Shown: positions 9,601 through 18,306, numbered from the stretch's first letter. The stretch: 64,000 nucleotides of DNA from an uncultured Eubacteriales bacterium (GCA_934476085.1 CAKSNE010000009.1:6182-70181), one strand, 5' to 3'. Notes: a model not told the origin generated them from the sequence alone. Numbers and translations: made by a program.

Positions 9601-11692
9601 CGTTGCCTTGACCAATAATATTCTTTCCATAGGTTAATTCATAATCGGTGCCTTTGGTAAGAGTTTTTTCGCCGTATTTAACTTCAGGAACAGGTTTTAT
9701 AATATTGCCTGTAAAAATATAATTATCCTCGATACCTGTTACAGTAAGGTCGCTGTTAGTAAGTGCTTTTGGTAAAATCTCAAATTTCCAACTGTCTAAA
9801 GTAAGATCTTTTAATGAATTGTATTCATCGGATTCATCAACATCAATCTTAACTGTATAAACTCCTGCATCTGTCGGAGCAGTAGGAAGTTTGGTTCCTT
9901 TTGAATTATAATACTTAACAGTAATAGCACCACAGGCAATGCCGTCTTTCGCTGTAACTGTTGCTGTTTTTTCATTTCCGTCATAGGTTAAATTAGTAGG
10001 GGGTGTAAAAACAAAATTATCAATTGAAAGGTTTGCAAGTATTTTTTTGATTAAAACTTTATTAGATTTCAATACGGTTTCGTATTCTTTGTTATCACTT
10101 ACTATTTTTGCGGCGTCGGATTCGGTGATAGTATAGCCGCTGCCATTTGCAATGATGCCATTGTTTGCTTTAACATTTGAATTTGTTACGCCTATTTTGC
10201 CACCTGTAAGACTACCGGTTACCGCTAATTGAGTTGTATAACTACTTGGATTATTAAGATAGAAGTTATTATCAACATCAACATTTTTGTTGTTTTCTAC
10301 AGTAACATTGCCGCTTATATTCAACTTGACGCTACTTGCCTTGGTGCTACTTGCATAAATACCGCCGCCTTTACCCGGGGCATCTGCTGTACCAACCTTG
10401 TTTGATGTTATATTGCTGCTTGTCAAATTTAAAGTGCTGCATTGTCCGATGTGCACACCGCCGCCTTCGGCAGTTGCGGTGTTATTGGTTATACTGCCAC
10501 CGGAGATGTTAACTTGTAAATTACCGCTCCATGATGCGTTGAAAATACCGCCGCCGTAAGCTGCATTGTTAAATCCAATGCTACCGCCTTTTATATTTAA
10601 GATTGAGTTGTCATTGGTACGCCTATTGAAAATACCGCCGCCGTGTTCAAGAGCGGAGTTGTCGTTTATGCTTCCGCCTGTCATAGTAAATTGTCTATCA
10701 GTAAAAACGCCGCCGCCGTTTCTGGCGTTGTTATTGCTTATGCTTCCGCCATAAAAGTTAAACTCACCGTAAGACAGTACACCGCCGCCGAAACTTCCGT
10801 TGTTTCTGCTTATTGTACCGCCGTATATATTTAACAAGCAGCCGGCGCCGTTGCATATACCGCCGCCCATGGTTTCATTATCTATGTCTTTAGAAACATA
10901 CTTAGACAAACCGTTGCCGGTAATAGTGCCGGCATACATATTTAAGGTGTTAGTACTATGCATTCCACGTCTTATATGTATTCCGTAACCGTCATTGCCT
11001 TTAAAAGTTCCGCCGTAAAGATTAACATTTCCTTCATCAACATAAATACCACAGGCAGTGGTATCTTTAAAGTTACCGCTGTAAATATCGACATAGCTGT
11101 TATTGCCATCCATAAATATACAGCTTAAACCCTTAGTATTCGATTTAATCGATCCGGTGTTTTTGCAGTCTGTCAGTATAAGTTTTGTATTGCCCTGAAC
11201 ATAAATAACACCGTATGGATAATTTGCTGCATGATCTTTGTAAAATTGATCAAAGTTGTCTATAATACTGTAACCGTTAAGGCAAATGGTTATTGTTTTG
11301 CTGGTTTGACCGGATTGAATGAAATAAGGCTTATCAAGATAGCAGTTTTGGGTAAGATAATATTTGCCTTCTTCCCAAGGTAAAGAATCGGATTTTGTCC
11401 AGGCTGTAAACTCAGTAAGATTTTCTTTGTTGTGATTGCCTACTTCTCTGTGAGTTTTTCCGCAAAGACAATGTGTGTGTTCACTTGCCGCATTAGCCGA
11501 AAGCGAAACTATCGGCATTGCACAAAAAACCATAACAATACTTAAAAAGCTTGCAACTAACTGTCTTTTTTTAGTAGAAAAAAGTTTAAAGTTTTTACCA
11601 AGTTTTCTAAACATCATTACTAGCGGATACATTAGCAAAATAGCAATACTTTCCGCTTTTTCTCGTTTTGAGATTTGCTTAGTTTTTTTCAT
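6650..11692 (-). CDS. Giant sortase-anchored surface protein with beta-helix and CxxC repeats
   Basis: Predicted wall-anchored adhesin-like protein of 1680 residues. Residues 1-68 are an extended export signal (hydrophobic QLVASFLSIVMVFCAMPIV, cleavage near SANA|A). Residues about 110-490 are a glycine/asparagine-rich right-handed beta-helix (repeated GGGI, GGSI, NNG turns). Residues about 510-960 hold Ig/MBG-like beta domains. Eight 57-residue repeats with a CTEKGN...YWYCxxC core (about 1005-1460) are followed by Ig-like sequence. A C-terminal sorting signal of PQTGD, hydrophobic helix and RKKK tail completes it. AAAGGGGGT lies 12 bases before the ATG. It is divergent from a LytTR two-component system that may control it. 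Ligand unknown. Confidence 0.85.
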   Translation of the reverse strand: MKKTKQISKREKAESIAILLMYPLVMMFRKLGKNFKLFSTKKRQLVASFLSIVMVFCAMPIVSLSANAASEHTHCLCGKTHREVGNHNKENLTEFTAWTKSDSLPWEEGKYYLTQNCYLDKPYFIQSGQTSKTITICLNGYSIIDNFDQFYKDHAANYPYGVIYVQGNTKLILTDCKNTGSIKSNTKGLSCIFMDGNNSYVDIYSGNFKDTTACGIYVDEGNVNLYGGTFKGNDGYGIHIRRGMHSTNTLNMYAGTITGNGLSKYVSKDIDNETMGGGICNGAGCLLNIYGGTISRNNGSFGGGVLSYGEFNFYGGSISNNNARNGGGVFTDRQFTMTGGSINDNSALEHGGGIFNRRTNDNSILNIKGGSIGFNNAAYGGGIFNASWSGNLQVNISGGSITNNTATAEGGGVHIGQCSTLNLTSSNITSNKVGTADAPGKGGGIYASSTKASSVKLNISGNVTVENNKNVDVDNNFYLNNPSSYTTQLAVTGSLTGGKIGVTNSNVKANNGIIANGSGYTITESDAAKIVSDNKEYETVLKSNKVLIKKILANLSIDNFVFTPPTNLTYDGNEKTATVTAKDGIACGAITVKYYNSKGTKLPTAPTDAGVYTVKIDVDESDEYNSLKDLTLDSWKFEILPKALTNSDLTVTGIEDNYIFTGNIIKPVPEVKYGEKTLTKGTDYELTYGKNIIGQGNVKIVLKGNYKGETSHTFTIAYGTADDSMYSMPQANEKGWYNSNITITANDGYKIGTIGTKLADSITIDDESNNGTLEIYLKSNETGCVYKGTVSYKLDKTIPNNIEVKYNDNTFKKILNTITFGLFFKENVSVEAKAEDDLSGVNNIMYYAADSEIANVSEITEWTDSLNLTPNCKKIVYIKVTDNAGNKVICNDQGIVLYSDSIATLQKDVFDLNTEKQSDITVDLTLNDNTLKEIKNGQTTLTANTDYTVDGNKVVISKNYLNKYIDGDEVSLTFVFNPMGVEGNEVSQSSVTIKITDTTDYHKTSTKTEYKAPTCTEKGNEAYWYCPVCGKYFADNNGAIDTSTAYDSKDTFDIEKIDHKNAVKTDYKAPICTEKGNETYWYCGDCEKYFADDDGVIVKSTAYDSKDVFDIEKIDHKNAVKTDYKAPICTEKGNKAYWYCGDCNKYFADKDGAIDKSTAYDSKDVFDIEKINHKDAVKTDYKAPTCTEKGNKDYWYCGDCQKYFADDNGTLNGDTAYDSKDVFDIEKIDHKNAVKTDYKAPICTEKGNKAYWYCGDCNKYFADKDGAIDKSTAYDSKDVFDIEKINHKDAVKTDYKAPTCTEKGNKDYWYCGDCQKYFADDNGTLNGDTAYDSKDVFDIEKIDHKNAVKTDFKASICTEKGNKDYWYCGDCGKYFADNDGVIDKSTAYDGKDIFDIEKIDHKNAVKTDYKAPTCTEKGNKAYWYCDDCKKYFADKNGVIDKSTAYEDTKSFVIKELGHDFSGDALYDDENHWHKCTRENCDVLDTKQAHEFDEGKITTPATAAKEGVKTYTCKFCAKTKTESVAKIAPTIIEGNNGKFVLGSNNGLSVKIDGLIDDLVSVSVDGKELEKDDYTTDSTTSKITLSAKYLNSLSSGKHTVEIKTISGTATSEITVNETKTSEKTTKKNGNKSNENGNKSPKNPTSPQTGDTNKTTSLFFMILSFIAFSTIVIINRKKKTTSK
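7320..8680 (-). repeat. Eight tandem 57-codon repeats within the surface-protein gene
   Basis: Each 171-bp unit encodes a KAPxCTEKGN...YWYCxxCxKYFAD...STAYDSKDxFDIEKIDHKNAVKTD module. Units 3-4 and 5-6 (counted from the protein N-terminus) match as a pair with a 342-bp period: bases 7717-8043 match 8059-8385. The cysteine pairs resemble a small zinc-ribbon or disulfide knuckle. Unit number is likely to vary between strains. Confidence 0.85.
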
Positions 11693-11763
11693 TTTGGTAG
11701 GTTACCCCCTTTATATTTATAATAGCATTTTATCATATATTTAATACCAAAAATAATATCAGC

Positions 11764-11792
11764 GTGAAATGTCGTTTTTTTGGAGTGAAATG
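11764..11792 (+). promoter_or_regulatory. Candidate LytTR-type operator: two GTGAAATG direct repeats
   Basis: Identical GTGAAATG octamers start at 11764 and 11785, exactly 21 bp apart. LytTR-family regulators such as AgrA and ComE bind paired direct repeats at a two-helical-turn period, and the adjacent gene at 11865 encodes such a regulator. The site lies in the divergent gap between it and the giant surface protein. The spacing and context are seen; the binding is inferred. Confidence 0.5.
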
Positions 11793-11822
11793 CAATACAT
11801 TTTTTGTTGAAAAATGTATTGC
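11792..11822 (+). promoter_or_regulatory. 13-bp perfect inverted repeat upstream of the LytTR regulator gene
   Basis: GCAATACATTTTT (11792-11804) pairs with AAAAATGTATTGC (11810-11822) across a 5-base loop. It abuts the second GTGAAATG repeat and lies just before the AT-rich stretch preceding the regulator gene. It could be an operator or the terminator of an antisense transcript. Confidence 0.45.
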
Positions 11823-11864
11823 TATATAGTAAAATAAAAATAGAAATTATAGGGGAGAAAAGTT

Positions 11865-12578
11865 ATGATAAAAATAGCTGTTTGTGATGATAACAAAGAG
11901 TTTTTAAAAAATGCTATTGAACTTATTCAAAAATGGTCTGAAATAAGTGAAATACCGGTAAAAACGTTTACTTTTAATAATGGCGATGAGCTTATAGAAA
12001 AAGCAGATGATAATGATTTCGACATCATTTTTCTTGATATTATAATGCCGTTGATTAACGGAATGGATACTGCAAAAGAACTACGCCAAAGAAATAATTC
12101 AATAAAAATAGTTTTTTTAACTTCTTCTCCTGAATTTGCTCTTGAATCTTATGAAGTAAGAGCAACGGATTATCTTTTAAAACCCGTTACTTTTGAAAAA
12201 ATAAAAAAAGTTTTAGATGAATGTTCTGCTGAGTTTAAAAAAGAACCCGAAAACATCATTGTAAAAACAACATTTGGTTTTCAAAAAATTTATTTTTATA
12301 ATATTGAGTATGCTGAAGCACAAAATAAAAAGGTTATTTTTTATTTAAAAACGGGAAAAATGGTTGAATCTACCGATCCGCTTTATTCCTTTGAAGATAA
12401 ATTAACAAATTCCAATGGATTTTTTAAATGCCATAGAAGCTACCTTGTTTATTTACCAAACATAGACCATTTCAGTACTACTGAAATTACTACAAAATCC
12501 GGGCGTAATATTCCAATTGCAAGGGGTTATGCTAAAGCGTTTAAAGAAGCGTATTTTTCGCTTATGTTTCGTGAATGA
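11865..12578 (+). CDS. LytTR-family response regulator (AgrA-like)
   Basis: Response regulator of 237 residues. The receiver (1-122) has acidic D8/D9, phosphoacceptor D58 in IIFLDIIMP, and K near 106 in LLKPVT. A LytTR DNA-binding domain covers about 135-232 (FFKCHRSYLVYLPNIDHF, GRNIPIARGYAKAF). The start is preceded by GGGGAG. Its kinase begins 17 bases downstream, forming an Agr-like pair. No AgrB protease or obvious AgrD-type peptide gene is adjacent. It lies divergent from the 1680-residue surface protein, with candidate paired operators between them, so control of that adhesin is the simplest hypothesis. Confidence 0.9.
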   Translation: MIKIAVCDDNKEFLKNAIELIQKWSEISEIPVKTFTFNNGDELIEKADDNDFDIIFLDIIMPLINGMDTAKELRQRNNSIKIVFLTSSPEFALESYEVRATDYLLKPVTFEKIKKVLDECSAEFKKEPENIIVKTTFGFQKIYFYNIEYAEAQNKKVIFYLKTGKMVESTDPLYSFEDKLTNSNGFFKCHRSYLVYLPNIDHFSTTEITTKSGRNIPIARGYAKAFKEAYFSLMFRE

Positions 12579-12595
12579 TAAAGGAGTAAGTTTTT

Positions 12596-13864
12596 ATGCT
12601 TGAAACAATTTTAAGCTTTATACATAATGCAACAACGCTTTTATTCGGCGTTTATATATCAGCGGCTTTTTTGGGAATTAGAATGAACAAAAAGAATATT
12701 TTTATATTGCTTGGTTTTACCTGTTCAGTCAGCGTTATTTATGTTTCAACATTTTTGCTTTTTGGCGAAAGCGTTACCGAACAGGCTTATCCGCTTATTG
12801 TTCATTTGCCTTTGGCTTTGTTTTTAAGCTTGCTTTATAAACACAAAATTGCATTGTCAGCACTATCTGTGCTAACCGCTTATTTGTGTTGTCAAATAAG
12901 CAACTGGGTTGGTTTAGCGGTATTAAATTTAACTCATTTAATGTGGGTTTATTATAGCGTTAGAATTGTTGTTACGCTTAGTGTTTTTGTTTTTCTAATA
13001 CGCTTTGTTTCAGATGCAACCGCAAAACTGCTAGAAAAACCTACAAAAGACATTTTGATTTTAGGATTAATGCCTTTTGTTTATTATTTGTTTGATTATA
13101 TAACAGAGGTTTATACCGGATTATTGTATTCGGGACTTGAATCTGTTGTAGAATTTTTAGGTTTTATGCTTTGTATTTTCTATATTCTTTTTATATTTTT
13201 ATATTTTAAACAGTATGAAGAAAAATTGGAAACAGAGCAGTGGAACCGTCTTATGAAAATGCAACAGTCACAATCTCAAAAAGAAATAGAAGCGATAAAG
13301 CGTTCGGAATATGCGGTTTCTATACTTCGCCATGATATGCGACATTTTCTTTCAAATATTTCTGTTTATATCGAAAACGGGGAAACAAAAAAAGCACAGT
13401 CATATATCAACGAAATTATTCATACAACAGATAAAACCGCAACACAAAAATATTGTAAAAATGAGCTTGTAAATATGATTTTATCATCTCATGAAAGTGA
13501 GATAAAAGACAATAATATTAATTTTGAATATTCTATTCAATTGCCGAGTGAGTTGTCTGTATCTGATGTTGATTTAACGTCGATTTTATCAAATGCACTT
13601 GAAAACGCTATTATTGCGGTATTGCCGTTAGAAGAACATAAGCGTTTTATAAAGCTTGATTTGCATATGAATGATAATAAACTCTTAATTGAAATAAAAA
13701 ATACTTTTGCTAATAAACCTACGCTTCAAGATGGCTTGCCTCAAACCGGTGAAGAAGGTCATGGATTCGGAACAAAAAGTATACGATATGTTGCTGAAAA
13801 GTTAAATGGTCATTGTCAATTTTCTATTAATGATGATTTATTTGTATTACAAGTTATTATTTAA
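12596..13864 (+). CDS. GHKL sensor histidine kinase (AgrC-like)
   Basis: A 422-residue membrane kinase. About six transmembrane helices (9-28, 34-55, 65-82, 86-108, 118-140, 153-172 and perhaps 180-203) are followed by a coiled linker, phosphohistidine H246 in ILRHDMRHFLSNI and a GHKL ATPase with N-box LSNALENAI and G-box GHGFGTKSI. This is the AgrC/VirS layout, which senses peptides in the membrane domain. AGGAG precedes the ATG by about 10 bases, and the gene is cotranscribed with the LytTR regulator upstream. The signal is not identifiable here; no signal-peptide biosynthesis gene lies nearby. Confidence 0.88.
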   Translation: MLETILSFIHNATTLLFGVYISAAFLGIRMNKKNIFILLGFTCSVSVIYVSTFLLFGESVTEQAYPLIVHLPLALFLSLLYKHKIALSALSVLTAYLCCQISNWVGLAVLNLTHLMWVYYSVRIVVTLSVFVFLIRFVSDATAKLLEKPTKDILILGLMPFVYYLFDYITEVYTGLLYSGLESVVEFLGFMLCIFYILFIFLYFKQYEEKLETEQWNRLMKMQQSQSQKEIEAIKRSEYAVSILRHDMRHFLSNISVYIENGETKKAQSYINEIIHTTDKTATQKYCKNELVNMILSSHESEIKDNNINFEYSIQLPSELSVSDVDLTSILSNALENAIIAVLPLEEHKRFIKLDLHMNDNKLLIEIKNTFANKPTLQDGLPQTGEEGHGFGTKSIRYVAEKLNGHCQFSINDDLFVLQVII

Positions 13865-13894
13865 AAAAGAGAGATTTTAAAATCTCTCTTTTTT
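13863..13894 (+). terminator. Terminator of the LytTR/GHKL operon
   Basis: A near-perfect palindrome (AAAAAAGAGAGATTTT and its complement) ends in T6, immediately after the kinase stop codon. Confidence 0.85.
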
Positions 13895-13904
13895 AAAGTT
13901 TTAG

Positions 13905-13933
13905 TTGACTTTTTATTTTAAAAAATATATAAT
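13905..13933 (+). promoter_or_regulatory. Sigma-A-type promoter for the small membrane protein
   Basis: TTGACT (13905-13910) and TATAAT (13928-13933) are separated by 17 bp and lie about 30 bp before the start codon at 13965. Confidence 0.65.
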
Positions 13934-13964
13934 TTAAAAAGTGATTTTTAAACGAGGGTTATTT

Positions 13965-14186
13965 ATGAAATATCTTTTTCCGTTAAGTTTTAAAGTTAAT
14001 TCTGAAAAAGCAACAACATTGGCATTGGTTTGTTTGATTTATATTGTTGTATTTTATTTAGTAAAGTTCTTATGCGGTTTATCAAGCGTTTTTGTTTTGG
14101 GGTTTAATATAATCTCTTCAGTTGTTGGAATGTATTGTTTAATGGGAGTTATTGCTGCTATTTTAGTTTATATGAAACGCTTATAA
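13965..14186 (+). CDS. Small two-helix membrane protein
   Basis: A 73-residue protein with two hydrophobic segments (about 18-40 and 46-69) and a short basic tail (MKRL). The start is ATG 13965 because CGAGGG lies 8 bases upstream; an earlier in-frame GTG at 13941 has no ribosome site. It has its own promoter and sits between the LytTR operon and tRNA-Leu. I do not recognise the family. Confidence 0.6.
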   Translation: MKYLFPLSFKVNSEKATTLALVCLIYIVVFYLVKFLCGLSSVFVLGFNIISSVVGMYCLMGVIAAILVYMKRL

Positions 14187-14211
14187 AATCATTTAAAGAA
14201 ATAAATATTAT

Positions 14212-14298
14212 GCACTTGTGGCGGAATTGGCAGACGCGCTAGATTCAGATTCTAGTGATAGCAATATCGTGCAGGTTCAAGTCCTGTCAGGTGCACCA
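14212..14298 (+). tRNA. tRNA-Leu (anticodon CAG)
   Basis: Full class II cloverleaf. The acceptor stem GCACTTG pairs with CAGGTGC, the anticodon loop is TTCAGAT, a long variable arm follows, and the T-loop is TTCAAGT. The CCA is encoded. Confidence 0.97.
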
Positions 14299-14300
14299 AA

Positions 14301-14332
14301 AAGGGTAGTTTTTTAAACTACCCTTATTTTTT
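14301..14332 (+). terminator. Terminator of tRNA-Leu
   Basis: AAGGGTAGTTT pairs with AACTACCCTT and is followed by T-rich sequence, three bases after the tRNA. Confidence 0.8.
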
Positions 14333-14387
14333 AAACAAAGATTTAGAGAAGAAGTATAAGGGAAAAACTTATATTTATAATCTGGGT

Positions 14388-16715
14388 CTAAAAAGTTGCA
14401 TAGGTGTTTTTAATGTTTTCTTCACTTTCTAAAAGGCATTCAATAAGAATAGGATTAAAAGTACCGCATTCACCGTTTAAAATCATTTGAATAGCCTCTT
14501 TGTGTGAAAAGGCTTTTTTATAAACCCTGTCGCTTACAAGTGCATCATAAACATCTGCAATAGATACTACCTGTGCGGTAATAGGAATTTCATCTTCCTT
14601 TAGTCCATCAGGATAACCTTTGCCATCATATCTTTCATGATGCCACCTGCATATTTCATAAGCCGTTTTTACTAATGGTTCGTTTTGATAAGCAGTTAAG
14701 CTTTTTAGCATTGCCGCACCGAGTAAAGTATGAGTTTTCATAATATTAAACTCTGCATCAGTAAGTTTACCGGGTTTATTTAATATTTTATCATCAATTC
14801 CGATTTTTCCGATATCATGGAGTGATGAAGCAGTAACAATTAATGAACAGTCATTCCAAGTTAGTTTATATTTATCGGTTTTTTGCATTAATCTTTCGAG
14901 CAATAATCCGGTTAACTTGTTAATGTGTTTAACATGAAGACCGCTTTCACCGTTTCTAAATTCGACAATTTGGCTCAAAATACTAATCATAATTCTGTTG
15001 TTTTTCTCTTTATCATGAGTTTGTTTATTGAGCAGTGAAATAAGTCTTCTTTGTTTTGAATAAAGTTTAATAGTATTATAAACTCTTTGATATATAACCT
15101 TAGAATCAAATGGTTTGCTGATATAATCGGAAACGCCTAATTCAAAACAATGTTTAATTGATGAATCAGAATATTCGTCTGAAATCATAATTACCGGAAT
15201 ATCTTCAATATAGTGATTTCTGTTCATATAAGTTAAAACATCAAAACCGTTCATAACAGGCATTGCTATATCAAGTAATATAAGGCTGATACCTGTTCCG
15301 TATTGTCTGATTAAATCTAAACATTCTTCACCGTTTTTAGCTACTAAAACTCTGAAATCTTTATTTAAGATTTCAGAAAGTAATTCACAATTCGTTTCAG
15401 AATCATCAACAATTAAAATTTGTTGTTTAGCAATAGAATTGTTAACAACTTTAGAGTTTTTATAATAATTCTTATTTGTTACAACTTTGTTTTTGCTTAG
15501 TTTTGCCTGATACATTGATCGGTCGGCAAGATTAACAGCTTCTTCAACAACTTCGTTTTCAGATAAAATACCGCCGATGCTGACAGAAGTTTGAAGTCTT
15601 GGAAATTCAGCAAAAGAAATTTTTCTAACCTGCTTTAGAATGTTTTTTAAGGTAATTTTAAAGTCATTTTCATTTGTATTAGGTAATACTAAAAGAAACT
15701 CATCTCCGCCGTAACGAACACAAATATCTTCTCGTTTAATATTGTTTTTAATTGTTTTTGCTATTGAAACTAATATTAAATCGCCGGCTCTGTGTCCAAA
15801 AACATCGTTACTTATTTTAAAATCATCAATATCAATAATTGCAATTCCGGCGTTTAAGTTTTTTTGTTTTAAATTTTCTTCGTAATATTTTCGATTATAA
15901 ACACTGGTTAGTGCATCACGATAAGTTTCGTTTTTAAATTGTCTTATTTGATAGTCATAATCTTTAACAATATCGCTTACATCAGTTCTTGATAAAATAA
16001 CAATTTTTTTATCTTCATCAAAATAAGAGAAGGTGTACTTTTTATACGAAAAATTACCGCTTTCGTTATGCATTGTTGCATGCAAAATATACTCATCATG
16101 GTTTTCAAGCTTTTTAACGACATAAGAAAGCCTCATATTATTAATAAGGGGTTCAATTTCTTCTTCAACCATGTATTTTTTAATAAATTCTTCGACTTTT
16201 TGATTATAATCAGAATAGCTTTGTGGTTCAGCTAAACCGGTATCAGTCGAATATTGAATAATAAAATTTGAATTTTGAACATCAATATAAACAATGCTAT
16301 CAAAAATACGATTTACTGTTTTATGCAATGAGCTCTCTTTGATTTCATCATAAATATCTTTAGCAGAAATAAAGAGACTGTTTTCATCTTGCTTTTCAAT
16401 TATTATTTTGTGCCACTTTAAATCAACAGTGTTGTCTTTAAAACGCAAGAAAAACTGTAAATTTTCTTTAGATGATTTGCAAAAACTTTTTAAAAAATCA
16501 TCAGATAAATATTTATCCCAAATATCTTGATCAATTTCAAACAAATAATTCTTTTTATAAAACTCAGTAAGTTCAGAAAGTTTATGCCACTGAAATTCAT
16601 TGTTTTTCACCATTTTATCATAGTGGATATAAACTTCTTGTCTTTTTAAATCATACTCCCAAATTGCATCGCAAAAATTCTGTAGAGTTTTTGTTAATAG
16701 TTTTTTCTCTATCAT
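14388..16715 (-). CDS. Hybrid cyclic-di-GMP protein: PAS-GGDEF-REC-HD-GYP
   Basis: A 775-residue soluble protein combining c-di-GMP synthesis and degradation modules. Residues 1-265 are PAS-like sensory sequence. A GGDEF cyclase (about 275-425) keeps the active motif RYGGDEF. The inhibitory I-site position reads KRED rather than RxxD, so product inhibition may be weak. A receiver domain (about 440-560) has VDDSE, the LLDIAMP phosphoacceptor and SKPFD. An HD-GYP phosphodiesterase (about 590-760) shows LHDIGKIGI, HHERYDGKGYPDGL and ADVYDAL. No membrane segment is visible. It is monocistronic. Net activity cannot be judged from sequence. Confidence 0.9.
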   Translation of the reverse strand: MIEKKLLTKTLQNFCDAIWEYDLKRQEVYIHYDKMVKNNEFQWHKLSELTEFYKKNYLFEIDQDIWDKYLSDDFLKSFCKSSKENLQFFLRFKDNTVDLKWHKIIIEKQDENSLFISAKDIYDEIKESSLHKTVNRIFDSIVYIDVQNSNFIIQYSTDTGLAEPQSYSDYNQKVEEFIKKYMVEEEIEPLINNMRLSYVVKKLENHDEYILHATMHNESGNFSYKKYTFSYFDEDKKIVILSRTDVSDIVKDYDYQIRQFKNETYRDALTSVYNRKYYEENLKQKNLNAGIAIIDIDDFKISNDVFGHRAGDLILVSIAKTIKNNIKREDICVRYGGDEFLLVLPNTNENDFKITLKNILKQVRKISFAEFPRLQTSVSIGGILSENEVVEEAVNLADRSMYQAKLSKNKVVTNKNYYKNSKVVNNSIAKQQILIVDDSETNCELLSEILNKDFRVLVAKNGEECLDLIRQYGTGISLILLDIAMPVMNGFDVLTYMNRNHYIEDIPVIMISDEYSDSSIKHCFELGVSDYISKPFDSKVIYQRVYNTIKLYSKQRRLISLLNKQTHDKEKNNRIMISILSQIVEFRNGESGLHVKHINKLTGLLLERLMQKTDKYKLTWNDCSLIVTASSLHDIGKIGIDDKILNKPGKLTDAEFNIMKTHTLLGAAMLKSLTAYQNEPLVKTAYEICRWHHERYDGKGYPDGLKEDEIPITAQVVSIADVYDALVSDRVYKKAFSHKEAIQMILNGECGTFNPILIECLLESEENIKNTYATF

Positions 16716-16873
16716 TAAAAATTCCTCGTAAAATTAGTTTTATCACTCAAAAAAAGATAAAAATTGATTAGTTTAAGAGAGTTTCTAATACTCTCTTTTT
16801 ATGCTGATTTTACTTATTAATTTTATCATATATTTTTAATTTTGTCAAAAAATAAAATGAAAAAGAAAAAGAA

Positions 16874-16907
16874 AAGTCAATATGACCAAAAACGGTCATA
16901 TTGACTT
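16874..16907 (-). terminator. Terminator of glyS
   Basis: A 14-bp perfect stem, AAGTCAATATGACC with its complement, is followed on the minus strand by a T-rich tract, just after the glyS stop codon. Confidence 0.85.
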
Positions 16908-16926
16908 GTTTAAATTAACAAATAAA

Positions 16927-18306
16927 TTAAAATTTAATCTTTTCAGCAAGGTAATTTTCGAGATCTTCAATAGCAACTAACTCTTGTTTCATTGTATCTC
17001 TGTCACGAACTGTAACTTTGCCTGTTTCTTCGGTTTCAAAGTCATAAGTAATGCAGAAAGGTGTACCGATCTCATCTTGTCTGCGATAACGTTTACCGAT
17101 TGAGCCGGTAACATCAAAGTCAACCATAAATGATTTTGAAAGTTTGTTTTGAACTTCAAGTGCTTTGTCGGCAAGCTTTTTAGAAAGTGGTAAAACTGCT
17201 GCTTTGTAAGGAGCAATTACCGGACTTAAATGAAGAACAACACGAGTATCGTTTTTCTCTGCGTCTAAAACTTCTTCGTCATAAGCTTCACAAAGGAGAG
17301 CTAAAACGGTTCTGTCAAGACCGTAAGTAGATTCAATAATATATGGAATAAATTTCTCGTTTGTTTCAGGGTCTAAATATTCTTGTTTTTGACCTGAATA
17401 CTCTTGGTGACGAGTAAGGTCAAAGTTAGTACGGTTATGAGTACCGTTAATTTCGCCCCAACCGAATGGGAATAAGAATTCAATATCACAAGCTGCTTTT
17501 GCGTAGTGAGCAAGTTTTTCGTGGTCGTGAAAACGAAGATGGTCAGCAGGAATTCCAAGGTCTTTATAATACTGCATACCATATTCTTTAAAGTAATCGT
17601 AAAGTTCGTTATCGTCGCCTTCTTTACAGAAAGTCTGGAATTCCATTTGTTCAAATTCAATTGTTCTGAAAGTAAAGTTACCCGGGGTAATCTCGTTTCT
17701 GAATGCTTTACCGATCTGACCGATTGAGAAAGGCAATTTTGCTCTCATTGAACGCTGAACATTAAGGAAGTTTACATACTCACCCTGAGCGTTTTCAGGA
17801 CGAAGATAAATAACGCTTTTTGCATTATTAGTAACGCCACGGAATGTTTGGAACATTAAGTTAAACTCACGAATGTCAGTAAAGTTGTGTTTACCGCAAT
17901 GTGGACAAGGAATAGAATGTTCTTTAATAAAATCAAACATTTCTTCTTTTGTCATTCCGTCAGCGTGAGCGTTAGGATCAAAGTCATCTATCAAATTATC
18001 TGCTCTATGACGCATTTTACATTCTTTACAGTCTAAAAGCGGATCAGAGAATGAAGCAACGTGACCGCTTGCTTCCCAAACACGAGGATTCATAAGAATA
18101 TCAGCGTCAACTTCGTAGCTGTTTACTCTTTCTTGAATAAATCTCTTTCTCCAAGTATCTTTAACATTGTTTTTAAGTCTTGCACCTAATGGGCCGTAAT
18201 CCCAAGTGTTAGCCAAACCACCGTAGATTTCACTACCGGGGAAGATAAAGCCTCTGTTTTTACAAAGGGCAACAACTTTTTCTAAACTCTTGTCTTTGTT
18301 ATCCAT
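16927..18306 (-). CDS. glyS: Glycyl-tRNA synthetase (single-chain, alpha2 type)
   Basis: Class II aminoacyl-tRNA synthetase of 459 residues that charges tRNA-Gly; the length is normal for the homodimeric Firmicute/archaeal type. The N-terminal motif GFIFPGSEIYGGLANTWDYGPLG, the zinc-like CKECKMRH...CPHCGKHN insertion (about residues 95-145), the motif RPENAQGEY for ATP/glycine binding, and the C-terminal anticodon domain (VLPLSKKLADKA, ETGKVTVRDRDT) are all present. The start has AAGGATT upstream. The gene is monocistronic and has its own terminator. Confidence 0.97.
   Translation of the reverse strand: MDNKDKSLEKVVALCKNRGFIFPGSEIYGGLANTWDYGPLGARLKNNVKDTWRKRFIQERVNSYEVDADILMNPRVWEASGHVASFSDPLLDCKECKMRHRADNLIDDFDPNAHADGMTKEEMFDFIKEHSIPCPHCGKHNFTDIREFNLMFQTFRGVTNNAKSVIYLRPENAQGEYVNFLNVQRSMRAKLPFSIGQIGKAFRNEITPGNFTFRTIEFEQMEFQTFCKEGDDNELYDYFKEYGMQYYKDLGIPADHLRFHDHEKLAHYAKAACDIEFLFPFGWGEINGTHNRTNFDLTRHQEYSGQKQEYLDPETNEKFIPYIIESTYGLDRTVLALLCEAYDEEVLDAEKNDTRVVLHLSPVIAPYKAAVLPLSKKLADKALEVQNKLSKSFMVDFDVTGSIGKRYRRQDEIGTPFCITYDFETEETGKVTVRDRDTMKQELVAIEDLENYLAEKIKF

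Noticed and set aside
11865..14186. Complete Agr quorum-sensing locus
   Set aside because: Only AgrA- and AgrC-like genes are present; the 73-residue membrane protein downstream has its own promoter and lacks AgrB protease or AgrD peptide features.
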